Shown: one piece after another, positions 26,301 to 38,300 of the stretch
Numbering within the stretch: the stretch's first letter is position 1
How the letters are laid out: each line of letters opens with the position of its first letter
Source: Ridgeia piscesae
Lineage: Eukaryota > Annelida > Polychaeta > Sabellida > Siboglinidae
Assembly (NCBI GenBank): GCA_025642075.2
Contig: JAODUO010000535.1
Span: 187,501 to 251,500 of the forward strand
Reading direction: 5' to 3'
DNA: 64,000 bases
Translations under genes and position numbers: made by a program
Notes under the pieces: generated by a model
The model's database searches: none
Told to the model about the DNA's origin: nothing
What the model saw: only the letters and a program-made list of their open reading frames with translations

Positions 26301-29300
26301 TCTTTACACAGGGAGGTAGATCTTTACATAGGTGAGGTAGATATTTACACAGGGGAGGTAGATCTTTACATATGGGAGGTAGATCTTTACACAGGGGAGG
26401 TAGATCTTTACACAGGGGAGGTAGATCTTTACACAGGGGAGGTAGATCTTTACACATGGGAGGTAGATCTTTACATAGGGGAGGTAGACCTTTACACAGG
26501 GGAGGTAGATCTTTACACAGGGGAGGTAGATCTTTACACAGGGGAGGTATATCTTTACATAGGTGAAGTAGATCATTACATAGGGGAGTATATATTTACA
26601 TAGGGGAGGTAGATCTTTTCATAGGGGAGGTAGATATTTACATGGGGGGTAGATTTTTACATAGGGCGGTTAGAGCTTTACATAAGGGAGACTAGGGCTA
26701 GTTGTAACAGAAACAACACATTTCAGGATAGCGGGTAGGTTTCTTAAGCGATCGAAACTCTTGTCATACCAAAGGGTCCCCGGATATCTCACAAAGATAA
26801 TTGGTGCGTAACTAAATGCCTGGCTTATTACATATTTGTGATATAATGAGTTATATGAGGTATTCTAAAGTGTCACAAGTTACCCTGGTACGGAAGTACC
26901 TCTTTTCTTTAAAATGGCGTAACTTTATGACCGGTTCACGTGATATTACACACAACATTCTCAAACCTATTGACGAACATGCTCTCATCTTGAAGAATAA
27001 TTTGCATTAGCAGTTTTGTGTGTAATCCCCCTGTTACAATTTACCCATGTTCAAACTGGCCCTAGTCTCCCCTATGCTCTGTTGTATGCCTGGAGTCTAC
27101 ACAGATACAGGTAAGTTCTCAAATAGCGCAGTATCCAGTCCTCAGGATTGCTCAAAGTGCATTGCCCTCTACTCCCTTGCTGACCTGTTCAGTCAAACAC
27201 CGTCTGACTTCTCTGGGAACATCCAGCCCGGCCGCAATTAATGTTGAAAGACTATTCGTCATACACAAATATCCACCACTGTCTACAGCCAAGTAATCAT
27301 TTATAACAACTTAGTGAACTGGAGCAATGTAGAGTGAGTGAACTTAACACAATGTTTGACCCTGCAGCACGTGATTCATAGAGCGCACTGGCTCAGGGGT
27401 AGAGCTTTGGACTCTCGACTACGAGAACCCAGGTTCGAATCCTGTGCTGCGGTGTTAAAACCTTGGGCAAGTTTTATCACTTTACATTGCTCCAGTTCAC
27501 TCAGCTGTATAAATGAGTACCTGGCTATAGACAGTGGTTGGTATGTGTACAAGCAGCCTTCGCGCATTAATTGTAGCATATGGCTGGATGCTTCCCAGAG
27601 AATCCGAGATAGTGTCTGATTGAACAGGTCTGTCAGGGAAGTAAAGTGTAAAGTGCTTTGAACGGTCCTGAGGATTGGATACTGCGCTATATAAGAACTT
27701 GCCTTTTTTTCAAACCCAGGTCCTGTTAGGTCTCTGCACGGCTACAATTATTTTAGCTGGCTGGCGTTTAATCATATCCCCCCATTCCTCCTCATGTGAC
27801 CTCACAGACTGCTCACAGGGGTGGTCACTAGAGACGGGTGGTCACTAGAGACGGGTGGTCACTAGAGATGGGTGGTCACTAGAGACGGGTGGTCACTAGA
27901 GACGGGTGGTCACAAGGGGGGAAGAGGGGTTCCCTGTTACAGCGGGGGTTGGGGTTCCTTTGGGGGGTAAAAAGGGGGGACAGAACGGGGGTGGTAAAGG
28001 GGGGCCTGGCCAAAAACCACAAAGGGGGTGGTAAAAATTTGACGGGGAAACCCAACCCCCCCTTCCGGGGGGACCAGGGGAACTTTGATGACCTCATGAG
28101 GAACTTCTATGAAACTATCATAGAGACGGACAATGCAGGTTAGTGCAATAACTGTTTCATTGCCGACTCATTTTAGTGTCAAGATATGCCTTGTTTAGTG
28201 GCAATGTATCAAGCTAACCATTGCAGTTATTGATAATTTTAAGATAGTGATTTTCGAGTTTTAAATTAAAGCTGGTAAATATTTGTTTAGGCATTTGTTT
28301 TTATTGTAAAATGTGTGCACATGTGTCTGTCCTAGAGGATGTTTCAGATTGTATTTTTTGAGACAGAAAGTACCTCGTTTGTAAATGGTTAATAAGATGG
28401 GGCTTCCACTAGATTTTTGTTCATAATGTAACCTAGGCTATTTAGGTTCCTAACAAGCTTTAGGGACTCTAGTTAGACTTTAGTGAATCTGGTGACACTA
28501 TATGCATGTGTCAGTGGGTCACTCCTATTTCAGATGTCGGTGTCAATGGGGTGCTTCTCTTGGCTGTGTGTCGGGGAAAAGTCAGTGAAGGACTTGACTT
28601 CACCGACAACAACGCCCGTGCTGTCATCACAGTAAGTAACTCTGCCATTTGAATGTCTTTGAAATATAAACACAATACAACGTATCAACACTTCAAAATA
28701 TTTGACCTCAACTTCAGCTATGAAAATAATATATTTTGTCGGAAGCCATCTTATCAAATGGTGGATATTACAAAAATGGTGATTATTTGAAATTCAGTAA
28801 ACGTAATGCAATTTAAATAATCTAAAAACCCTACATTTTGGCATCGATTTTATGGCATTAAGATTCGTACAATTGCAGTGGATGTAGGATGTGGGTGGGG
28901 TGGATGAACCTATTGGGAATTTTCAATATGCTATGGCATAATTTTGAAATCAATAAACCACTGTTTGAATTGGCCAACTCTGTCCGTTTTACAGAATATC
29001 TAAGAGCCATCTTTAAATCGCCTCCAAACATCTATATTTTCACATCAGTTTCATGGTTTGATGATACGTAGATTGTAAGACATAGGGATAACAAGCGCTC
29101 TTGAGATACAGAAATAATACTGTTTGATGGAGCCATCTTTATCTTTTAGAATGTGGATAAGTCAAAGTAATACAACACATAATTACTTCTACAATTTTTT
29201 TATTTTGACATCAACTTTTGGTCTCTAAGCCATGTACCTGGTAGTTCTTAAGCTATGGATATAATAATTTTATAGATTTTGTCGGGCACCATCTAAAAAA

Positions 29301-32300
29301 TGGCGACTATTTGAAAGTCAATAAACGTTAAAAGTAATACAATTTAAATAATCATATCTAAAAACCTTACATCTTGCCATCATTTTTTTGCTCTAGATTA
29401 GGTAGTTCTTAAGATATGGGTAAATGGCTGAGCGGATGCCATCTTTCAAAATGGCGCATACATGAATATTAATGAAGGTCAAATGTACATTGGTGTATAT
29501 CACTATCCACCAAGCTATCCAATGTCATCAACATTACTGCTCAACGTGATGTAGTTTTTGAGATATTGTGATATTTGTATTAACGACCGCCATCTTTAAA
29601 AATGGCGGACGCGAAAGCCGGAAAATTCCAAAAATGGGTTATTTGAAATCCTTGTCCCATAGAACATGTTTATGCAGGGAACAACACGGACACAAGCGTA
29701 GATATGAAAGAGGCCAAATGATGACGTTTGTTTATTATAGGGAAAAAACAGTGCTTTATTTGGCACACCATAATAGTTAAGCGGAAGAAATGTGGACTCT
29801 GCCTCCCGAGGCCAGGTTTATGACTGAGCACATACTAGTCTCCTGGCCCTCAGGCTGCTAGAGCCCACATTTCAACATATAAAGCAGTAGCGGTATTCCT
29901 AGAACAATGGAAAGGAATAACATATAATCACGCAGAGTTTGTTATGTGTTAATTAGTTCAAAGCCAACATGATTAAGTAAAAAAAATGCTTTCTGCATAC
30001 CAGGCTACCTGCTGCCTAAAACACTACGTATACGATTATAATAGTCCCAAATGTGGGGGTATTTCAACACAGGTCACCCTACATGTGACCCTCCATAATA
30101 TCCACATACCACAATTATTTCTCTAGATGAAACAGTTATTAACATACAGCAAAATTAAATTTGACGGCCATTTTTTTAAATGGCCGCTAAATCACCATGG
30201 GACCAAATAAGAAAATGGCAACAAGGGTTTTTAAGTTCTATATACTATTTAGATGATTTTAAAACCTGTTGCCAAGATTATACCCCAAAACATGACAAGA
30301 TTGAATTATTTGGCACTTACCGACGGACTACGTGCATGTGTGTACGTGCATGTGTGTGAGTTTGTATGTAAATATTTCTTGCGTCTTTTCAGATTGGAAT
30401 TCCATACCCAAACATACGGGACACACAGGTGGGTGGGCGTGTGTGGGCACTGGTGTACATTGTAATGACACTGAAGTGTGTTGTGTTGACACTAAGTTCT
30501 GCTGACAATGAAGATTTTGTTATGCTGACACTGAAGTTGGATCTGCTGACAATGAAGTCTCTTATGCTGCCTGACAATCGTGTGTGTTGTGATGATAATG
30601 AAGTGTGTTGTGTTGAGACTGAAATCTGTTGTGTCATGACTGAAGTATGTTGTGCTGTCACTGAAGTGTGTCATGTGCATGCTGAAGTGTTTTAGCTGAC
30701 ACTAAAATATGTTATGCTGACACCAAAGTACATTGTGCTGACAATGAAGTGTGTTCTGCTGACAATGAAGTGTGTTCGTGAAAATGTGTGTCTTTTATGA
30801 AATAAGTTGTTGTGCTTTTAAATTTGGAATTCCATGCCTAACATAGGGGAAAATGGGGGGGTTGTACTGGTGAATTTTAATTTGGGGTGTTTGTGTTGAA
30901 AACTAAGTTTTGGGCTGACAATAAATGTTTGTTGTGCTGACACTGAAGTTGGACTGGAAATGAATTGTTTGTCCCGGGAAATGAATTGTGTTGTGCTGAC
31001 AATGGAGTGTATTGTGCTGACACTGAAGTGTGTTTTGCAGACACTGGAGTGTGTTGTGCTGTCACTGAAGTGTGTTGTGCTGCGGGAAGTGTTTTTACTG
31101 ACACAAAAAAGTGTGTTCTGCTGACACGAAAGTGTTGTGCTGAAAATGAAGTGTGTTCTGCTGACAATGAAGTGTGTTCTGCTGACAATGAAGTGTGTTC
31201 TGCTGACAATGAATGTGTCATACTGACAATGAAGTGTGTTGTGCTGACAATGAAATGTGTTGTGCTAACATTGAAATGTGTTGTACTGGAAATTAATTGT
31301 GTTGTGCTGACAATGAAGTGTATTGTGCTGACAATGATGTGTGTTGTGCTGACACTGAAGTGTGTTGTACTGGAAATGAATTGTGTTGTACTGGAAATGA
31401 ATTGTGTTGTGCTGACAATGGAGTGTATTGTGCTGACACTGAAGTGTGTTTTGCAGACACTGGAGTGTGTTGTACTGACACTGAAGTGTGTTGTGCTGAC
31501 ATTGAAGTGTGTTGTACTGACACTGAAGTGTGTTGTGCTGACAATGAAGTGTGTTGTACTGACACTGAAGTGTGTTGTGCTGACAATGAAGTGTGTTGTA
31601 CTGACACTGAAGTGTGTTGTGCTGACAATGAAGTGTGTTGTACTGACACTGAAGTGTGTTGTGCTGACAATGAAGTGTGTTGTACTGACAATGAAGTGTG
31701 TTGTGCTGACAATGAAGTGTGTTGTACTGACACTGAAGTGTGTTGTGCTGACAATGAAGTGTGTTGTACTGACACTGAAGTGTGTTGTGCTGACATGAAG
31801 TGTGTTGTACTGACACTGAAGTGTGTTGTGCTGACAATGAAGTGTGTTGTACTGACACTGAAGTGTGTTGTGCTGACAATGAAGTGTGTTGTACTGACAC
31901 TGAAGTGTGTTGTGCTGACAATGAAGTGTGTTGTACTGACACTGAAGTGTGTTGTGCTGACAATGAAGTGTGTTGTACTGACACTGAAGTGTGTTGTGCT
32001 GACAATGAAGTGTGTTGTACTGACACTGAAGTGTGTTGTGCTGACAATGAAGTGTGTTGTACTGACACTGAAGTGTGTTGTGCTGACAATGAATTGTGTT
32101 GTACTGACAATGAAGTGTGTTGTGCTGACAATGAAGTGTGTTGTACTGACACTGAAGTATGTTGTGCTGACAATGAAGTGTGTTTTACTGACACTGAAGT
32201 GTGTTGTGCTGACATTGAAGTGTGTTGTACTGACACTGAAGTGTGTTGTGCTGACAATGAAGTGTGTTGTACTGACACTGAAGTGTGTTGTGCTGACAAT

Positions 32301-35300
32301 GAAGTGTGTTGTACTGACACTGAAGTGTGTTGTGCTGACAATGAAGTGTGTTGTACTGACACTGAAGTGTGTTGTGCTGACAATGAAGTGTGTTGTACTG
32401 ACACTGAAGTGTGTTGTGCTGACAATGAAGTGTGTTGTACTGACAATGAAGTGTGTTGTACTGACACTGAGGTATGTTGTGCTGACAATGAAGTGTGTTG
32501 TACTGACACTGAAGTGTGTTGTGCTGACATTGAAGTGTGTTGTACTGACACTGAAGTGTGTTGTGCTGACAATGAAGTGTGTTGTACTGACACTGAAGTG
32601 TGTTGTGCTGACAATGAAGTGTGTTGACTGACACTGAAGTGTGTTGTGCTGACAACGAAGTGTGTTGTACTGACACTGAAGTGTGTTGTGCTGACAATGA
32701 AGTGTGTTGTACTGACACTGAAGTATGTTGTGCTGACAACGAAGTGTGTTGTACTGACACTGAAGTGTGTTGTGCTGACAACGAAGTGTGTTGTACTGAC
32801 ACTGAAGTGTGTTGTGCTGACAACGAAGTGTGTTGTACTGACACTGAAGTATGCTGTGCTGACAACGAAGTGTGTTGTACTGACACTGAAGTGTGTTGTA
32901 CTGACACTGAAGTGTGTTGTACTGACACTGAAGTGTGTTGTACTGACACTGAAGTGTGTTGTACTGACACTGAATGTGCTGACATGGAAGTGTGTTTTAG
33001 ATTCAGTTGAAGAAGGATTACAACACCGCCCTGGCTTCCACCCGGGGCCTGCTCCCTGGGGGTGACTGGTACGAGATTCAGGCCTTCCGCGCTCTCAACC
33101 AGGCCCTGGGCAGATGTATCAGACACAGGTAGGGGGAATCTACCCTATAAATACCCCCATTATACATTGAAAAAAAAATTATAAATGCTACATCGGAGAT
33201 TTTAACAGATTTTATGTTATGGCTCAAATAATAACTCAGTTCATTCAAAATACATTCATGGATCATTATGCACCAGATAATCATTAGAAGGGACAATATT
33301 CCACAGGACACAGTGTACTGCGATGTTGTGTGCTGTGAGATGCTAACAGAAGACATACCATATACTGAGTAGTGAATTTCGAACACGTGACCCCCTCTTA
33401 TGGTCTAATGATTCTCTGTGATCGCCAATTGAATATCAATTTTTGTAAATGTTTGAAATATGTTGCATAATGATCCATAAATGTATTTTGAATGAATTGA
33501 TTTATTACATGAACTATAATGGAAAAAATCTTTTGAAATGTCATGTTGCTTTTATAATTTTGTTCCGTATATTTAAAGTTAAGGGTTTTAGGGCAAAACG
33601 GGATAATTTCACACAGTCCATGTACAATTTCTGAACAGAATATATTTCTGAATTGATCTCTGTTAAAGAATTCAGTACTTGCTTTCTCATATTGAATACT
33701 TTGATTTTGAATTTCTTTAAGATACTATTCAAGTTTTTGTGTACACTTAGCACACAAATAGATCTTTCTTAGTAACTGAAACACAGATGGGTGTGTCTCA
33801 GTTCCCCTGAATCCATGAAGTGTTCTAATAATCATTTACATGTTTTTTATCTAATCTTTTCATTGCCACATCATTATTGATAAAGTTGCAAACAGGGATT
33901 TATTATCATATTTGTTTTCTGTTACAGAAACGACTGGGGCGCTCTCATTTTGGTGGATGAAAGGTTCGGAAAGAACCCAAATAAATACGTCAAAGGTACT
34001 GTGAGGTTGATACAGCAAATTGAAGAAATATAACCTGGAACTAAAATATTCGAATGTAAAAATCCAGTTTCTTGGTTCATTCATGTTAAATAAAATAAAA
34101 TTCCTCAAGAAACCTTTTTGGTTTCTTCCGTAAATATCGACCGTTTCTCACTGTCTTCTTCAGTAGACTGAATTTCCAGGTCAGGAACTCCCGCCTGTCA
34201 TGCTACAGCTTGTGTCACATGATGCAAGTCATGTGACACTACACGTACCGGGAAATTCAGTCTGCAGAAGAAGACCTTGAGAAACGGTCGATATATATGG
34301 AAGAAAACAAACACGTTTCTTGAGAGGTAATTTCATTTTATGGAACTAAAATGAATCTAAAAAATGAAATTATGTTCACTTTGCACTTCTGGTCATACTC
34401 TAGGTAAATATGCTATACTTTATATTTATATTAGCTATGCTCTGCCATTGTTATGTAGAACAACCACATAAAACACACATATAATAAGATGAAACCAGCA
34501 TCAGTATAAGAATAAAAACATTACACTATTACAGTGTCCATTCTGGGCCTTGAAGTCTTGTAAACCTTGCATGTTATTGGACCTATTTCAAGGTTTTGAA
34601 ATGTTTGAATTTTACAAAGCAGTCTTGAAAAGTCTTGAATTTTATTGTCCAACTATCGTCACAAGTAATGGCTGCGGTTGAGCAGCCCACTGGTCAGAAG
34701 TCTTAGAGTCAATGCTAACTCATTATTGGCATCTAGGAAGCCGATGTATAAGAATAATTTGTGTGCACATTGATCTGTACCTTGTGGCCACAATAGTGAT
34801 GTTGAGCTCTGTGAAATGACTGATGTTATGTTGGACTTTTATGTGAATTATTGTGATTAAAATGACATCTGTCATTAAAATTAGACTTGAATGTCATATT
34901 CAAATACCGTTGAAAAGTCTTAAATAGCCACGAGTTTCAAATCTTCAAAAATATACAAACCCTGACGTTATATAAGAGAGCTGGTTTTGATTAGTATTGT
35001 TTTATGACCTTGTGTACAGATATTATTTATATGCGTTATGTTCTAATTGTGTTCTAAACAATTTGTTATCTAAATTACAAATTTTTTGCTTATTTGCTTA
35101 TTTATTTTAATTGCATCAGAATGGGTATTTGTCCAGATTTAGGAACTTTTATCAATTAATTATTAATTTATTAGCTTGCACTGCATGGACAACAACGCCC
35201 CGTTTGTTTTCTTTGACACAGCCTGGTCAACTGGTCACTTTCTCTCGACAAAACAATTCTAGACATCTGTAGTATGACAAATACATGTAATACAGCCATC

Positions 35301-38300
35301 ATTGTGTTTCTGAAATATATCACCAACTGGCAAAGAGGACAGTGGTCCAAGAAGATGAGTGAGTAAGTAAAAGGTTCGTGGACTTTGGCCCCAAGGAGGT
35401 AATGCTATTACAATGTGCCAAAGTTAGCGCATCAGTTACTGGTGTCCCTGCAGGACTGTCCAAGTGGGTCAGGTCGAAGATGAGGTTCTTCGATGTGTTC
35501 CGATCGGCTCAAGCGTCCCTCGCCCAGTTCACCAAAGAGAGGCTTGAGGCAGCTAGTGGCACCGGTAACACCAGGTGGGTCCACAACTAAAGGTCGTTGA
35601 ATATGTATTTGTTATTGTTGTTAATATTAGTAATAATTAATAATATAAATGTGGCTGTCAAGTATTTGCCTATGCCATATATCTAGCAATAAAAACATTC
35701 AGAGGCGCATTACACTTTACACGAATATACAGATTACCTTAAAGTTAAAGGTGTAAAGTAAATAGCTCAGTAAAAAAAAATCAATATAAATAAAAAAATA
35801 TTAGTCTTAATAATACTAAAATACTAATACTGATAAATAATAGTTAATTATATTACAAGTTAAAAATAAATAAATAATAAAATAGTTGATAAATAGTAGA
35901 TATTCGGATGTTTGGATATTAAAAAGAAATTCTTTTAAAGTGAAAACGCTATTTTAAACATAAATGTCTTCAGTTGCTAATGGGGCCCACCCTGTGTTCT
36001 CTGTGCACTGAAGTTATGAACCGTATTTGAAGTTGGTCAGATGAGTTTTAACCTGTGGAATGTGCATTATGTTAGCAGTGCATTTAATATTTTCTTTTTA
36101 ATTTTGAATTGATCCGTCATTTCTCTTGCAGCTTCATGGGCAGCCAGAGCTTAGGGAACGTCTCAAAAATGGACCTGTCAGTGTCAGCAAGCACGCCAAA
36201 CAAGTCATTGTGGACCCCTTCCCGTGGTGTTGCCATGGTTACGAGCACCCCTCTGACTGGGGTGGTAACCCCCGTCCGACCCCTCCATGACAGGGCCAAT
36301 GGGGTGCTCGGTGCTAGCCCCTCACATCCCATTCTGATCCCACAGGTGGGATTCACATTGTCTTCCCAGGCGGGGGGATTTCTCCCCAGCCAGGTTTCAT
36401 CCCAGACAGATCAGCCTTCGGACACTGTCCACCCATTGGTCAGTGTTGACAGACCTCTTATGGTCACTACACTGAAGCCGCTGTCGTCGCAAAAGGTGGC
36501 AGCACCAGTGCTCTATAACCCGACCAATCACATCGGCGATCATCCTGATCACAAAACAAAACCAGATGTTCACCCAACCACGACGCCCCACGTCCAGTCA
36601 TGCGTGACACGAGCAGATTCACCCGAATTGTTTGATTCAGAGGATTTGTCGTCCATGCCGCCAAACACCTGTCAGGTGAGAGCAGACATCGACAACGTCC
36701 TGAAGGAGATCACTGGCGAACAACATAACCGCATCCACGTGCCACCAGGGGGCGCTGTTGTCAAGCCAGAGGGCGCTACCGAGCCACAGACTATAAGCAG
36801 CTTGCTGTCGCAAATTGTCAGGAACAAAACGAGAAATGGTTTGACCGGACTTGACACCAATGAACAGCGTCAATCTGTGGACATGGCTAGTGACACGTCA
36901 TGTGCCCCTGTTCAGTGTCGGAAACCACTATTTAAATATGTCACCAAGTCATCACATTCAGTCGATGCTGGAGAGGCTCAGTCTGAAACCGTGACACACT
37001 GTGACACAGTGTCGGCTGGCGGTAAAGCGGAAATTCGGGGTAACACTCGCAGGGCATCAAGGCTGAATCTTCGTCGGACCAGTGTTGATTCAGTCGCCGA
37101 GCACAATCAGTCGGTTTCTGAAAACCAAATTCAGCCGCTGTTGGACGAATTGCATCAACCGGCAATGAAGGTAAAATGCGAGCCACCAGATGGCGCATCT
37201 GTGGCAGACACATCGGGTGTTTCTGATGGAACGCCACTGAAGCGTAACGTTCGCAACAAGCGAAGACGGAACTTTGGCAACAGCACACGGAAGAAAGGAC
37301 GTGGAGTGGAGTTCATTGACGAACAGACAGAGGGCAGCACCGAGGTAATAACAAGAAAAGTTACAAGCAGCTGAAACGCTTGAACAAACATTGCCATAAC
37401 ACAAGAGCATATCATTTAGAGGATATGTGACCATGATTTGATGAGCTTGGAGCCACGGTATATTTTAAATAATTTTTCGGGCAATGGTTGTTCAAATGTT
37501 TCAGCCCCGCTTTTAGATGAAATGTTTGATGAATGAATAATTGTTTTCATAAATAAATGTCAGTTTTTAATACAGATTTTGACAGATGTTTCTCTACTGA
37601 AACCATGACAAATTACAATGACAAATACTGTGATTCAGTACCAGCGTCAAGAAATTATAATTGTGCTATATTCTGGTATCAGTAGTGTTATATACATGTA
37701 CCTGGTAATAATAATAAAGCTTTATTGCCATTTTCAACAGGCATTACATGTTAAATTGGAATGTAGTCTCGCGTTGACTCACATAGTGTCTATATACAAT
37801 AAAATAAAATATGGCAAATAAATATATAATATACAGTGTACATTATAAAGTTCTTTAAAATGATAAAAAATATTATTTTGATCTAATAAATAAATAACAT
37901 CTCAGATATATTTTAAAATAATAGATTATATATTTAAAAATAATTGTGTTAAGCTAGTTAATAAATAAATAAATATATATATCATGTCCTTTAAAATTAT
38001 AAATTATTTTCTAAAAATATTTTAAGTTAGTAAACAAATAAATAACTATTATAAGAGATCTTAAATATCATAAAAAAATTATATTTACAATTGAGTTATA
38101 TGTAAAATTGAATTATATTGAATTATATTGAATGTGTCCAAAAATATTAAAAGTTATATTAAAAATTATATAAACAATTATATTAAATATTATATTAAAA
38201 ATTTTATTTATAGAATTATTAAGTTTAGCTAATATTTTACAATAAGAGAAGATTGGTGTTCAGTTGATATATTGTTCAAGAGTCTACGCTGTGGATTCAA

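Noticed and set aside
27381..27450. Functional tRNA gene
   Set aside because: A- and B-box are good but the anticodon arm does not fold well, and a SINE body and tail follow.
31265..33126. ORFs of 275-449 codons on both strands (Cys- or Gln/His/Ser-rich)
   Set aside because: Products of the 21-bp array in BRIP1 intron 16, open in several frames on both strands.
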